A stretch of DNA of 64,000 nucleotides from an uncultured Acidimicrobiales bacterium (GCA_951813325.1 OX638350.1:1837954-1901953), one strand, 5' to 3'. Shown: positions 54,437 through 63,392, counted from the stretch's first letter. The notes: a model not told the origin generated them from the letters alone. A program made the numbers and translations.

Positions 54437-55392
54437 TGGCCAGGCGAAAGCCGGAGCAGATCAGGCTGGAGCGCTTGCTTCGCCTCATCGCCGCGTTGAT
54501 CGACACCCGCCGCTTTCTGTCCATCGAAGAGTTGCACGCCAGGGTGGGGACCGCCCGGGGCGCGGACTCGGCCGGATACCCGGAGAAGGAGGCGGCGGCC
54601 AAGCGGGCCTTCCACCGGGACATGAACGAATTGGCCGACGCCGGCATACCGGTCATCGCGGGGCCGGTGCCCGGTCAGCCGAGGGAGACCTGGGGATACC
54701 GCATCCGCAAGCAGGACTACTCGCTGCCGGAGATGGAATTCGAGGCCGACGAGCTGGCCGCCTTGCACCGGGCGGCCACCGCGGTCCGGTTCGACGGGTT
54801 CTCGGGGACAGAGGCGCTGTGGAAGCTGGGCGGCAGAGTGGGCGAGGGCACTGGCGCCGAGCTGGCCGCGGTGCCCGTACACCCGGCACTGGCTGACCTG
54901 TTCCAAGCGGTCACCGAGCAGCGGGCGGCCGATTTCGACTACAGCGGACAGCCTCGCACGGTAGAGCCGTGGACTTTGGCCTTCGACCAGGGTCATTGGT
55001 ATGTGGTGGGCCACGACCGGAGGCGCGAGGAGAAGCGCACATTCCGGGTAGACCGCATCGAGGGCACCGTCGCGTTGGGGCCGCCCGAGGGCTTCCAGCA
55101 GCCGGAGGGCACCGCAGGTTGGGTTCCGTTCCAGCCCTGGAAGTTCGGCACCGGCCCAGCAGTAACCGCCCGGCTGAGAGTCGACCAGGACCAGGCAGTC
55201 TGGGCTGCCCGGCGACTCGGGCAAGAGCCATCGAACAAGGAAGCCGACGGGTCGGCGGTATTCGAGATGGTGGTACGCAGCCCAGAGGCCTTCCGATCAC
55301 TGGTCTTGGAGTTCTTGGAGCACGCCGAGATCATCGGCCCTCCCGAGCTGCGAGCCGACATGGTGGCCTGGCTGGAGAGCTTCGGCCCATGA
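54436..55392 (+). CDS. pafB: WYL-domain transcriptional regulator PafB
   Basis: A 318-residue protein with an N-terminal winged helix (about 10-85, RLERLLRLIAALIDTRRFLS), a WYL domain around 150-225 (WTLAFDQGHWYVVGHDRRR, RTFRVDRI), and a WCX C-terminal part. In mycobacteria PafB with PafC activates the LexA-independent DNA damage response. The ATG overlaps the pafA stop (TGATG), with a GTG three bases upstream as alternative. Confidence 0.93.
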   Translation: MARRKPEQIRLERLLRLIAALIDTRRFLSIEELHARVGTARGADSAGYPEKEAAAKRAFHRDMNELADAGIPVIAGPVPGQPRETWGYRIRKQDYSLPEMEFEADELAALHRAATAVRFDGFSGTEALWKLGGRVGEGTGAELAAVPVHPALADLFQAVTEQRAADFDYSGQPRTVEPWTLAFDQGHWYVVGHDRRREEKRTFRVDRIEGTVALGPPEGFQQPEGTAGWVPFQPWKFGTGPAVTARLRVDQDQAVWAARRLGQEPSNKEADGSAVFEMVVRSPEAFRSLVLEFLEHAEIIGPPELRADMVAWLESFGP

Positions 55393-56345
55393 GCCGATTG
55401 AGTGCGGGCGACCGCTTGCGGCGGATGCTGGAGCTGGTTCCCTGGGTCATGTCCCAGGGCGGGGCCGAATTGAGCGAGGTGGCCCAGCGGTTCGACTACC
55501 CCGAGGCTGAGCTGCGCGAAGATCTGGTGAGGGTGCTGTTTGTGGTGGGGCTTCACCCGTTCACCCCGGACGAGCTGATATACGTGATGGGCCTGGATGA
55601 GGACGACAACGGCGGCTGGGTGGCGATTAGCAACGCTGACTATTTCTCCCGCCCGCTCCGGCTCACGCCGGGCCAAGCCCTCGGGCTGATCGGGGCGGGG
55701 GAGGCCCTGTTGTCGGGGGCTGATCCCGAGGGCCCGTTAAGCCGAGGACTGGTCAAGTTGGCCGATGGACTGGGGGTGAGCATGGGCGAGGATTTGGCCG
55801 TGAGCCTGGGGGACTCGGCCGACGAGTGGGTCGAGCCACTGCTGGCCGCGGCTGCTGGCCGCCGCGAAGTTCGGATCCGCTACTTCAGCTTCGGAAGGGG
55901 CCAGGTGTCTGACCGCGTCATCCACCCGTTACGGGTGTTCTCGGAGATGGGTAACTGGTACGTGCAGGGGCACTGCCAACAGGCCAGTGGGGTGCGGGTT
56001 TTCCGCATCGACCGCATCAGGTCGCTGGAAGTGCTGGAGACGCACTTCGACCCGCCCGACGAGGCGGGAGCACCGTCGGCCTTCGAAGCCCGAGAGACCG
56101 ACCCGCGGGTTGTGCTGCGGCTGGACCCGGATGCCTCATGGGCAATTGAGCGGTATCCCACCGATGAACAGGTGGTTCTGGGCAGCGGGGAGATCGACGC
56201 CACCATGCCGGTAGGCCAGGTCAGCCGGCTGGAGCGGCTGCTGCTCCAGCTCGGACCCCAAGCCGAGTTGCGGGAAGCCGCCCCGCCGGTTTCGCTCGAC
56301 CAAGCCCGGCGCGCCGCCGAGCGGGTGCTGGTCCGATACCGATAG
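55389..56345 (+). CDS. pafC: WYL-domain transcriptional regulator PafC
   Basis: A 318-residue WYL protein, partner of PafB. The N-terminal winged-helix region has LSAGDRLRRMLELVPWVMSQGG and EVAQRFDYPEAELREDL; the WYL segment is HPLRVFSEMGNWYVQGHCQQ (about 177-197), followed by RVFRIDRIRSLEVL and the WCX domain. Its ATG overlaps the pafB stop, so the pair is coupled. Confidence 0.93.
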   Translation: MSRLSAGDRLRRMLELVPWVMSQGGAELSEVAQRFDYPEAELREDLVRVLFVVGLHPFTPDELIYVMGLDEDDNGGWVAISNADYFSRPLRLTPGQALGLIGAGEALLSGADPEGPLSRGLVKLADGLGVSMGEDLAVSLGDSADEWVEPLLAAAAGRREVRIRYFSFGRGQVSDRVIHPLRVFSEMGNWYVQGHCQQASGVRVFRIDRIRSLEVLETHFDPPDEAGAPSAFEARETDPRVVLRLDPDASWAIERYPTDEQVVLGSGEIDATMPVGQVSRLERLLLQLGPQAELREAAPPVSLDQARRAAERVLVRYR

Positions 56346-56358
56346 GGGATCAGCGGGC

Positions 56359-57006
56359 ATGAGCATCGACCAGGCTGGCCAGGGCGCGGTCCCCGTGGCA
56401 CCCCCATCTCCCCAAGACGGTGTAGGTGACGGGGACGGCGCCAATCTGGGAAAGTCCAGCGCGCGGGTCGCAGCGGAGTGGGTGGCGGTATTGGCCGGGG
56501 CGCTGGTACTGGCTCTTGTTCTGCGGTCGGTGCTGTTCCAGGCCTACTACATTCGGTTCACTTCTATGGAGCCCACCTTGAACAACGGCGACCGGGTACT
56601 GGTGAACAAGCTTGGCTATGACCTCCACGATGTGCACCGCGGCGACATGGTGGTGTTCGAGCGGCCCCCCGGGGTCAGCGGCCGCCAAGAAGACGACCTC
56701 ATCAAGCGGGTCATCGCCCTGCCCGGCGAGGTGATCGGCTTGATCGAGGGGAATGTGTACATCGACGGCCGTCGGCTCCATGAGCCCTATCTGGAGTCTT
56801 CTGGCATCACCATCGGCAACCTGTCATCAGGATGTGCGGCCATTGTGGACGGAGGCTGTCTGGTCGGTGCGGGCGAGGTGTTCGTCATGGGCGACAACCG
56901 GGCCAACTCCACCGACAGCCGCTTATTCGGACCCATCTCCGAGCACTTGATCGTGGGCCATGCCTTCTTGCGGCTCTGGCCGATGACCGAATTCGGGCGG
57001 CTATAG
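56359..57006 (+). CDS. lepB: Signal peptidase I
   Basis: A 215-residue inner-membrane serine protease that cleaves Sec and Tat signal peptides. One transmembrane helix spans about 40-58; catalytic Ser69 lies in FTSMEPTL and Lys116 in LIKRVIALPGE. Box E reads MGDNRANSTDSR, typical. It is inserted between pafC and the tat genes. The ATG is 13 bp after pafC. Confidence 0.93.
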   Translation: MSIDQAGQGAVPVAPPSPQDGVGDGDGANLGKSSARVAAEWVAVLAGALVLALVLRSVLFQAYYIRFTSMEPTLNNGDRVLVNKLGYDLHDVHRGDMVVFERPPGVSGRQEDDLIKRVIALPGEVIGLIEGNVYIDGRRLHEPYLESSGITIGNLSSGCAAIVDGGCLVGAGEVFVMGDNRANSTDSRLFGPISEHLIVGHAFLRLWPMTEFGRL

Positions 57007-57031
57007 CCGGATTGAGGTGCCGCGGAGCCGC

Positions 57032-57877
57032 CTAGTGGCGATGGGCATGATCGTGGCCGTGGCCGTGGTCTTCGAACACGTGAATCGCTCCTTCGGAGCG
57101 CTCGTCGTGGAAGGCGCAATCCTCGTCGTCACTGTGGGCCTCTCGGATACCGAAGGCCTCTCGCAGGTTCTTGTTGGTCAACACCTCTTTGGGCGTCCCC
57201 GCGGCGATCAGCCGGTTGGCCAAGAGAAGAACCTGATTGCAGATTTCAGCCTCATCCAGGTGATGGGTGGAGATGACCACGATTCGCCCCCGCCTGCGCT
57301 CTTCATCGACGATTCGAAGGATCGTCTCCTGACTGGGCAGATCCAAGCCGGTAATGGGCTCGTCCATCAAGAGGACATCGGCATCCTGGGCCATGGCCTG
57401 GGCCACCATCACCCGCTGGCGCTGGCCTCCCGACAGCTCCCCAAATTGGCGATTCCACAAATCGGTCACCTCGAGCCGCTCGGCCGCGTCCTCGACGATT
57501 ATCCGATCGGCCGGGCCAAAGCGCTTGATCACCCCGCGGTCGCGGAAGCGGGACATGCGTAGAACGTCCTGCACGGTCACCGGCATCCATGCCCGTTGTC
57601 CGTGCTGCTGAGCCACCAAGGCCACCGACTTCTCAGATGGAGCAGGGCTGATGGTCCCCTTCCACGGTTGGGCGAAGCCGCAGATCAATCCAAGCAGCGT
57701 GGTCTTGCCCGAACCGTTGGCGCCCATCAGCGCAGTGGAGGTTCCGTGCTCGAATCGGCAGGTTATCCCGCTCAGGGCCAAGTGGTCGTTGTTGTACCGC
57801 GCCGCGACGCCAACAAAGTCCAGGGGTTCTCGGTTTTGAGTAACCAAATCCCTTATGAATAAGGCTTGATCGCTCAT
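57032..57877 (-). CDS. ABC transporter ATPase, Zn/Mn-type, His-rich tail
   Basis: A 281-residue ATPase with Walker A GANGSGKTT (52-60), signature ELSGGQRQR and Walker B VLLMDEPITGLD. The sequence resembles ZnuC/MntB-like ATPases, and the last 14 residues contain six histidines (DHGHGHDHAHRH), suggesting metal handling. No permease or binding protein is encoded beside it, so its partners lie elsewhere or the system is broken. The ATG has a TACCCT box eight bases upstream. It converges with lepB. Confidence 0.85.
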   Translation of the reverse strand: MSDQALFIRDLVTQNREPLDFVGVAARYNNDHLALSGITCRFEHGTSTALMGANGSGKTTLLGLICGFAQPWKGTISPAPSEKSVALVAQQHGQRAWMPVTVQDVLRMSRFRDRGVIKRFGPADRIIVEDAAERLEVTDLWNRQFGELSGGQRQRVMVAQAMAQDADVLLMDEPITGLDLPSQETILRIVDEERRRGRIVVISTHHLDEAEICNQVLLLANRLIAAGTPKEVLTNKNLREAFGIREAHSDDEDCAFHDERSEGAIHVFEDHGHGHDHAHRH

Positions 57878-57885
57878 GGCTGGTC

Positions 57886-57891
57886 AGGGTA
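57886..57891 (-). promoter_or_regulatory. -10 element (TACCCT), leaderless type, for the ABC ATPase
   Basis: TANNNT hexamer ending 8 nt before the ATG at 57877, in the 18-bp gap to the upstream GDPD gene. Confidence 0.45.
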
Positions 57892-57895
57892 CCAG

Positions 57896-58621
57896 CTAAG
57901 CCAGCGCTTTCCTCAGACGATCCACGTGGTCGCTGTACACCGCGTCGATGCCCATGTCGAGTAGCTCGGTGAGCACGCGGGGCTGTTGGGCGTCCCAGCC
58001 AAAGCAAAGGATTTCGAACCGATGGAACAGGGTGACCAGGCCTCCGGTCCAGTCGGTTTGGTGGAGGTTCACCGAGTCGATGCGGGCCTCGGCCAGCACC
58101 GCGGCCCGCCGCTCGGGCCCGCCGTCCAAGCGGCTCAATCGGGTGGAGTTGCACAACCGCACGTCGGGCCACCGGTCGCGGAGGTCGACGAGGGTGTCCA
58201 CGTCGGGGTGGCACAGCCAAAGCCGCGGGCGAAGGGCGAGTCCGGTGCGGGCCGCGGCCTCGTCTACGCCGGCGATGATCGCGGGCGCCGCGTCGGGATC
58301 TTTGAGGTCGAGGGACAGCTCGAAGTCGGCCCCGCACACGCGGTAGAGCTGGGCCAGAGTGGGAATGTGATCGGGCAGATCGTCGCGGCGAAAATCAGCG
58401 ATGGGGCGCCTTCGCCGCCAGCGGCCCGAGCGCACCAGGCCGTCGTGGTCGAGCACCGCCTGTCCGTCGGCAGTCACCCATGCGTCGCTCTCCAGGCCGG
58501 TGGCCCCCATCTCCAGCGCCCGAGAGAACGCGGCCAGCGTGTTCTCCTGCTCAAGGGCTCGGGCGCCCCGGTGGGCGAAGCCGATGGGGGGCGTTCGGAG
58601 CGGGGATATCCGGGGAGACAC
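57896..58621 (-). CDS. Glycerophosphodiester phosphodiesterase family protein
   Basis: A 241-residue TIM-barrel phosphodiesterase. Motifs: IGFAHRGARALEQENT, ESDAWVTADGQAVLDHD, FELSLDLKD and DAVYSDHVDRL. It differs from the other family member in the window (20946-21701), which has the more usual ETDVH pattern where this has ESDAW. The GTG at 58621 was chosen for its GGAGG seven bases upstream; an ATG eleven codons earlier is less well placed. No signal peptide. Confidence 0.85.
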   Translation of the reverse strand: MSPRISPLRTPPIGFAHRGARALEQENTLAAFSRALEMGATGLESDAWVTADGQAVLDHDGLVRSGRWRRRRPIADFRRDDLPDHIPTLAQLYRVCGADFELSLDLKDPDAAPAIIAGVDEAAARTGLALRPRLWLCHPDVDTLVDLRDRWPDVRLCNSTRLSRLDGGPERRAAVLAEARIDSVNLHQTDWTGGLVTLFHRFEILCFGWDAQQPRVLTELLDMGIDAVYSDHVDRLRKALA

Positions 58622-58704
58622 CTCAATTCCTCCGCAGTTCAGCCATGCCGCCATCTTCGACTGCTGCCGATTGCTCAGACAACCCCAGAGGGCAAGTGGG
58701 GCGG

Positions 58705-58710
58705 TAGCCT
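58705..58710 (+). promoter_or_regulatory. -10 element (TAGCCT), leaderless type, for tatA
   Basis: TANNNT hexamer ending 6 nt before the GTG at 58717. Confidence 0.45.
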
Positions 58711-58716
58711 CAGTGC

Positions 58717-58983
58717 GTGGGAAACCTCGGATGGGCCGAAATCGCGGTGATCCTGGTGGTGGCTCTTGTGGTTTTGGGACCGGAGAAGCTGCCGGGCGCC
58801 GCCCGCCAGATCGGCAATGTCGTCCGACAGCTCCGCCGGATCTCCACCGGGTTTCAACAGGAGCTGCAAAACGCCTTGGACGAGCCCATAGAGGCTGAGG
58901 CCCGACGCCGGGGGCAGCTGGCCGTGGAAGAGAGCAAGAAGGGGAGCGAACTGGTCGACGAACCACCGCCAACCAGCCAGTGA
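58717..58983 (+). CDS. tatA: Sec-independent translocase subunit TatA/TatB
   Basis: An 88-residue protein with one N-terminal transmembrane helix (about 4-20), hinge LGPEKLPG (20-27), and an amphipathic helix (ARQIGNVVRQLRRI). The Glu in the membrane segment start (WAEIAV) and the LGPE hinge are closer to TatB than to TatA; a combined role is possible. It pairs with tatC, whose GTG overlaps its stop. Confidence 0.9.
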   Translation: MGNLGWAEIAVILVVALVVLGPEKLPGAARQIGNVVRQLRRISTGFQQELQNALDEPIEAEARRRGQLAVEESKKGSELVDEPPPTSQ

Positions 58984-59843
58984 GCCTTGCGGGGATGGGC
59001 CGCTCCCGGTCCGACGACGAGAACATGTCCATGATGGAGCACTTGGCTGAGCTCCGGTCGCGGCTCATCAAGTGCGTCTTGGCGGTGGTGGCCGGGGCGG
59101 TGGCGTGCTGGATCCTCTATCCCCAGATCCTGGACCTGCTGGTCCAGCCCTATTGCGATCTGGTGCCCGAGGAGGCGGTGGCCGAGGAAGCCGCTCGGCA
59201 GAACCTGCTCGGTGGCTGCGAACTGCTGGTGCTGGACCCGCTGGAGCCGTTCTCGGTCCGGCTCACCGTGGCGGGCTATGGAGGGCTGACCCTGGCTGTG
59301 CCGGTGGTGCTTTGGCAGGTGTGGAGATTCGTGCAACCAGGCCTGTACCCCCGCGAGCGCCGCCATGCAGCCGCTTTCACGGTGATCGGCGCCCTGCTGT
59401 TCGCTCTGGGCGCCGGACTGGCCTTCTGGAGCATCCCTCGGGCGCTCAGCTTCCTGGCCACCATCGGGGGCGAGGACTTGGTGACCGGCTTCTCACCGGC
59501 CAAGTACCTGTCTTTCGTGATCAAGATGATGGCCGCCTTCGGAATCGGCTTCGAATTCCCCATATTGCTGGTGTTCTTGCAGATCGCCGGGATCATCCAC
59601 TACCGGCAGCTGATCCGGGGACGGCGCTTCGCCATCGTCGGCATTGTGGCTTTGGTGGCGGTGATCACTCCCAGCGGTGACCCGTTCACGCTCATGGTGC
59701 TGTCGGTGCCCATGTACCTGTTCTACGAGGCGGCCATCGGCATCGGCTGGCTACGCGACCGCGGGGAACGCCGGAAAGCCGCCGAAGAGGGGCCTGAGGA
59801 CGGTGCTTTGCCCGCCGAAGGCCGCTCGGCCAGCGAGGACTGA
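58980..59843 (+). CDS. tatC: Sec-independent translocase subunit TatC
   Basis: A 287-residue six-helix membrane protein that recognises twin-arginine signal peptides. Conserved segments are MMEHLAELRSRLIK at the N terminus, FVQPGLYPRERR in the second loop, FSPAKYLSFVIKMMAAFGIGFEFPI (split over helix 3-4) and TPSGDPFT near helix 5. Length matches actinobacterial TatC (about 300). Confidence 0.95.
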   Translation: MSLAGMGRSRSDDENMSMMEHLAELRSRLIKCVLAVVAGAVACWILYPQILDLLVQPYCDLVPEEAVAEEAARQNLLGGCELLVLDPLEPFSVRLTVAGYGGLTLAVPVVLWQVWRFVQPGLYPRERRHAAAFTVIGALLFALGAGLAFWSIPRALSFLATIGGEDLVTGFSPAKYLSFVIKMMAAFGIGFEFPILLVFLQIAGIIHYRQLIRGRRFAIVGIVALVAVITPSGDPFTLMVLSVPMYLFYEAAIGIGWLRDRGERRKAAEEGPEDGALPAEGRSASED

Positions 59844-59847
59844 GGCC

Positions 59848-60459
59848 ATGCCCATTCGACGGGGTGAGGACTGGGGCGAGCCCGGCGGCCTGGGACCGGA
59901 CGGCGTTCTGGTGAGCAGCGACGGCGAGGCCCGAGCTCTGATCGAGGACGCCCGCCGGGCCAACCGGCCGCTGCCCGAGATCGGACTGCTGGGAGGCGAT
60001 CTCGTGCGAACTCTCGGCGGCCGGGGCGACCCCGACGCCATCCGCTCGCCGGAGGCGTGGCGATTCGCGTTGGATCTGGGGGCGGTGCTGCTAGACGGCC
60101 GGCTGTTCTGGTTCTGTGCCCACCTGGTGGCCCGGCACAGAGGGTGGGGCGGGGAGGTGCTGGTGGCCATGAACGGTGCATGGCGGGGGAGCTGGAATCT
60201 GGGGCCCAAAGCCCACCCCGGCGACGGACTTCTGGACATCTCCCATGGCCGGCTGTCGGCCGGGGACCGGCTCCGCGCCCTGCGCCGGGTGGGCACCGGA
60301 GACCACCTGCCCCATCCCCAGATCCGCTACCACCGCACCGGCGCTTTCCAAGCGGTGCTGGAGCAGCCGCTGATGGTGGAGTTGGACCGACAGCCGGTGT
60401 TGCGGGCGTCCAAACTGTCGATTCGGGTAGAGCCGGCCGCACTTGTCGTGGTGGTGTGA
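59848..60459 (+). CDS. Lipid-kinase-like (DGK C-terminal domain) protein, short
   Basis: A 203-residue protein whose C-terminal 80 residues resemble the beta-sandwich domain of diacylglycerol/sphingosine kinase-type enzymes (AHPGDGLLDISHG, then HPQIRYHRT and DRQPVLRAS). The N-terminal nucleotide-binding domain with GGDGT is missing; residues 1-110 have no recognised motif. In other Actinobacteria a full diacylglycerol kinase gene follows tatC, so this looks like a shortened or diverged descendant. It starts four bases after tatC. Enzymatic activity is doubtful. Confidence 0.65.
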   Translation: MPIRRGEDWGEPGGLGPDGVLVSSDGEARALIEDARRANRPLPEIGLLGGDLVRTLGGRGDPDAIRSPEAWRFALDLGAVLLDGRLFWFCAHLVARHRGWGGEVLVAMNGAWRGSWNLGPKAHPGDGLLDISHGRLSAGDRLRALRRVGTGDHLPHPQIRYHRTGAFQAVLEQPLMVELDRQPVLRASKLSIRVEPAALVVVV

Positions 60460-60511
60460 GGCGCGGGCGCCGGCCGGGTCAAAGAACCACGACGGCGGTC
60501 AATGCGACTAC

Positions 60512-60517
60512 TAGCAT
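60512..60517 (+). promoter_or_regulatory. -10 element (TAGCAT), leaderless type, for the M20 gene
   Basis: TANNNT hexamer ending 7 nt before the GTG at 60525. Confidence 0.45.
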
Positions 60518-60524
60518 TCGCCCC

Positions 60525-61703
60525 GTGACTCCCGATCGGGCCAAGCAGCAGATGGCCGCGGAGGTCGATGCCCGAGCAGCTCGTCTGCTCAGCGTCTCCC
60601 ATCAGATCCACGAGGCGCCCGAACTCTGTTTCGAGGAGCACACCGCCCACGACCTGCTGTGCACCGTTTTGGAGGATGAGGGGATCGTGGTGGAGCGTTC
60701 GGCTTTCGACCTGGACACGGCGTTCGTTGCCAGAGCAGGCCGAGCCGGTCCTCATATCGCGGTGATCTGCGAATACGACGCGTTGCCGGAGATCGGTCAC
60801 GCCTGCGGTCACAATGTGATCGCGGCCGCCGGACTGGGCGCCGGATTGGCCGCGGCCGCCCTGGCCGACGAGATGGGGGGCCGAATCAGCATTATCGGCA
60901 CCCCTGCGGAGGAGGGCGGAGGAGGCAAGTGCTACCTGCTGGAGCGGGGCGGTTTCGAGGGCATCGGCGCGGCCATGATGGTCCACCCCGCCAACCATGA
61001 GTTGACCCGCATGAACACGATTGCGGTGGAGCAGATCGAGGTGGCCTACACCGGTCAGTCGTCGCATGCGTCGGCCTCGCCTCATTTGGGAAGAAATGCC
61101 CTTGATGGCGCGGTGTTGGGGTATATGAACGTGGCCGCGCTCCGTCAGCACATCAGACCCGACGAGCGTATCCATGGGATCTTCACCCGGGCCGGGGACA
61201 AACCGAACATCGTGCCCCGCGATGCCGCCGCGGAATGGTACGTCCGCTCTCCGAAGCTCGACAGCCTGGCCAACCTGAAAGAACGGGTGGTGGCCTGCCT
61301 CGAGGCCGGCGCAACGGCCGCCGGAGTGGACATCGAGTGCCGCCGCGAAGCGCCGATCTACGCCGACATGATCGACAACCAGGTGCTGTTGGACTTCTAC
61401 ACCCAAAACGCCGCCACCGCGGGGCGCATCTCCGGCGATCCCCGACCCTCGTCCGCAGTGGTGGGCAGCACCGACATGGGAAACGTGAGCCATGCAGTGC
61501 CGTCGATCCATCCCATGATCAAGGTGGCCCCCGACCATGTGGCCATCCACACCCCGGAGTTCGCCCGCTATGCGAGATCGCGTAGCGGTGATATGGCGGT
61601 GCTCGACGGGGCGAAAATGATTGCCATGACGGTTGCCGATCTGTGGTTGGCGCCCGACGCCCTGGACCGGGCGGCCGACGAGCTGGCCCGCAGCCTGCAA
61701 TGA
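60525..61703 (+). CDS. M20-family amidohydrolase (AbgB/peptidase-like)
   Basis: A 392-residue metal-dependent amidohydrolase. Motifs: VICEYDALPEIGHACGHNV (metal ligands), IIGTPAEEGGGGK (catalytic Glu), and the late STDMGNVSHAVPSIHP region. The dimerisation domain (about 175-290) has QSSHASASPHLGRNALD. The pattern is of the aminobenzoyl-glutamate/amidohydrolase group; the substrate is unknown. An ATG nine codons inside is another start, but the leaderless box favours GTG 60525. Its stop overlaps the ThyX-like ATG. Confidence 0.88.
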   Translation: MTPDRAKQQMAAEVDARAARLLSVSHQIHEAPELCFEEHTAHDLLCTVLEDEGIVVERSAFDLDTAFVARAGRAGPHIAVICEYDALPEIGHACGHNVIAAAGLGAGLAAAALADEMGGRISIIGTPAEEGGGGKCYLLERGGFEGIGAAMMVHPANHELTRMNTIAVEQIEVAYTGQSSHASASPHLGRNALDGAVLGYMNVAALRQHIRPDERIHGIFTRAGDKPNIVPRDAAAEWYVRSPKLDSLANLKERVVACLEAGATAAGVDIECRREAPIYADMIDNQVLLDFYTQNAATAGRISGDPRPSSAVVGSTDMGNVSHAVPSIHPMIKVAPDHVAIHTPEFARYARSRSGDMAVLDGAKMIAMTVADLWLAPDALDRAADELARSLQ

Positions 61704-63316
61704 CCCAGTACATCGCCGAGGAGTACACCGCCGAGGAGGAGGACATCCTCCGCCGGTATTTCACCAACCTGGACCAGCCGGTGTTCGCCCTGGTGAATCT
61801 ACCGGAGGTGGTGAAAGGCGCGCTGTTCGCCCGCTACAGCCGATCGGCGAAATCGCTGCGCAGGCTGTTCTTGGACGAATTCGTTGGCGAGCTGGACATC
61901 AGCGGCGACGTGACCATCGACGCCACCGTGGGGCTGAGGCGAGCCGAGGAGCTGTACGACCGGGTTTTCTTCGAGTACGGGGACGACTCGGTGGCCCAGC
62001 TGGGCGGCGTGCACCTGGCCTGCGAGCAGGCTTCCAATATCTTGACCAAAGTGCTGGAGTGGGGTCGGCTGATGTCGTATCTGGAGCAGTCCACCCGGTA
62101 CATCGACTATCTGGCCCGGATCGGCGGCCGCTATCGCTACTACCGCGATCCCAAGGTTGGGGAATCGCCGTTGTCGGGTCGCTATGTGGGCGACATGGAC
62201 CGGATGTTCGAAGCCTATGGAGTTCTCCTGCCGGAGATGGCCGAGTTCTACCGCCAACAGACACCCAAGGACTCTGACGCCCCCGACTTCGCCTATCGTC
62301 AGGCGATTCGGGCCAAAGCGCTGGACTCGGTGCGGGGGGTGCTGCCCGCGGCCACCGTGTCCAATGTGGGCATCTACGGCACTGGCCAGTCGTATGAGCT
62401 GCTCCTGCTGCGGATGCGGGCCCATGATCTGCCCGAGGTCCAGAACTACGCCGGACTGATGCTGACCGAGCTGCGCAAGGTGATCCCGTCCTTTTTGAAG
62501 CGGGTGGATCTGGATGACCGGGGGGTGGAGTGGAGCCGTTATATGGGCGGCGTCCGAGAGTCGATGGAAAGCGTGGTCGACTATCTCCTACCCGACGACA
62601 TGCCGGCCGATGAAGCTCCGGCGGTTCGCCTTGTGGACTGCGATCCGGAGGCCGAGGTCAAAATGGTGGCCTCCATGCTGTACCCCTACACCCACTTGCC
62701 CGAGGAGCAGCTGGAGCGGGAGGTGGACGCAATGGGAGTCGAAGACCGCCTCTCGGTGGTGCGAGCCTACGTGGGAGATCGGGTCAATCGCCGCCACAAG
62801 CCGGGTCGGGCACTGGAGCGGAGCTTCTATAGGTTCGACGTGTTGGCAGACTACGGTGCCTTTCGGGACCTGCAACGCCATCGCATGCTGACGCTGGAGT
62901 GGCAGAAGCTCAGCCCTCGGCACGGCTTCAACCGCCCAGAGTCAGTGGAAGCCGCGGGCTGCGCGCCGGTCTTCGACGAGGTGATGGAGCGGTCGGCCGC
63001 ACTGTACGACATCTTGAACCGGGATTTTCCCGAACAGGCCTCCTATGCGGTGAGCTTCGCCTACAAGGTGCGCTTCGCCATGAGCATCAACGCCCGTGCG
63101 GCCATGCACTTCATCGAGCTGCGCACGATACCCCAGGGCCACTCGGCATATCGGCGGATCGGACAGGAGATGTGGCGGCTGATACGCGACAAGGCGGGCC
63201 ACGCGGCGGTGGCCGAGATGATGAGGTTTGTGGATCTTAGCGAGGAGCCTCCCCTGGGCCGCTTGGACGCCGAGCGCCGAGCCGAGGAGCGGCGCCAAGT
63301 TCGAGAGCGAGCGTGA
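61700..63316 (+). CDS. Double-domain ThyX-like flavin-dependent thymidylate synthase
   Basis: A 538-residue protein made of two ThyX-like halves, where a normal ThyX subunit has about 220-260 residues. The family motif RHRxxSxNExSxRY is split in quality. In the N half it reads WGRLMSYLEQSTRY (121-134), keeping the Ser/Glu/Ser/Arg/Tyr end but not RH. In the C half RHRMLTLEWQKLS (393-405) keeps RHR but not the rest. FAD/dUMP-binding segments follow in both (LLLRMRAHDLPEVQNYAG near 235-252; FIELRTIPQGHSAYRRIG near 475-492). Such long forms exist in other bacteria; activity on dUMP should be tested. It is coupled to the M20 gene by an ATGA overlap. Confidence 0.8.
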   Translation: MTQYIAEEYTAEEEDILRRYFTNLDQPVFALVNLPEVVKGALFARYSRSAKSLRRLFLDEFVGELDISGDVTIDATVGLRRAEELYDRVFFEYGDDSVAQLGGVHLACEQASNILTKVLEWGRLMSYLEQSTRYIDYLARIGGRYRYYRDPKVGESPLSGRYVGDMDRMFEAYGVLLPEMAEFYRQQTPKDSDAPDFAYRQAIRAKALDSVRGVLPAATVSNVGIYGTGQSYELLLLRMRAHDLPEVQNYAGLMLTELRKVIPSFLKRVDLDDRGVEWSRYMGGVRESMESVVDYLLPDDMPADEAPAVRLVDCDPEAEVKMVASMLYPYTHLPEEQLEREVDAMGVEDRLSVVRAYVGDRVNRRHKPGRALERSFYRFDVLADYGAFRDLQRHRMLTLEWQKLSPRHGFNRPESVEAAGCAPVFDEVMERSAALYDILNRDFPEQASYAVSFAYKVRFAMSINARAAMHFIELRTIPQGHSAYRRIGQEMWRLIRDKAGHAAVAEMMRFVDLSEEPPLGRLDAERRAEERRQVRERA

Positions 63317-63386
63317 GCTCGGGGCGACTTTGGGGCGATTGGAAGATTGATCGGTTAACCGCGCACATTGCGGGCTTGCGGGTGTC

Positions 63387-63392
63387 TATGAT
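63387..63392 (+). promoter_or_regulatory. -10 element (TATGAT) upstream of the acidic zinc-finger gene
   Basis: A strong -10 hexamer 39 bp before the ATG at 63432. The leader carries GGAGG at 63416-63420. No clear -35. Confidence 0.4.
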
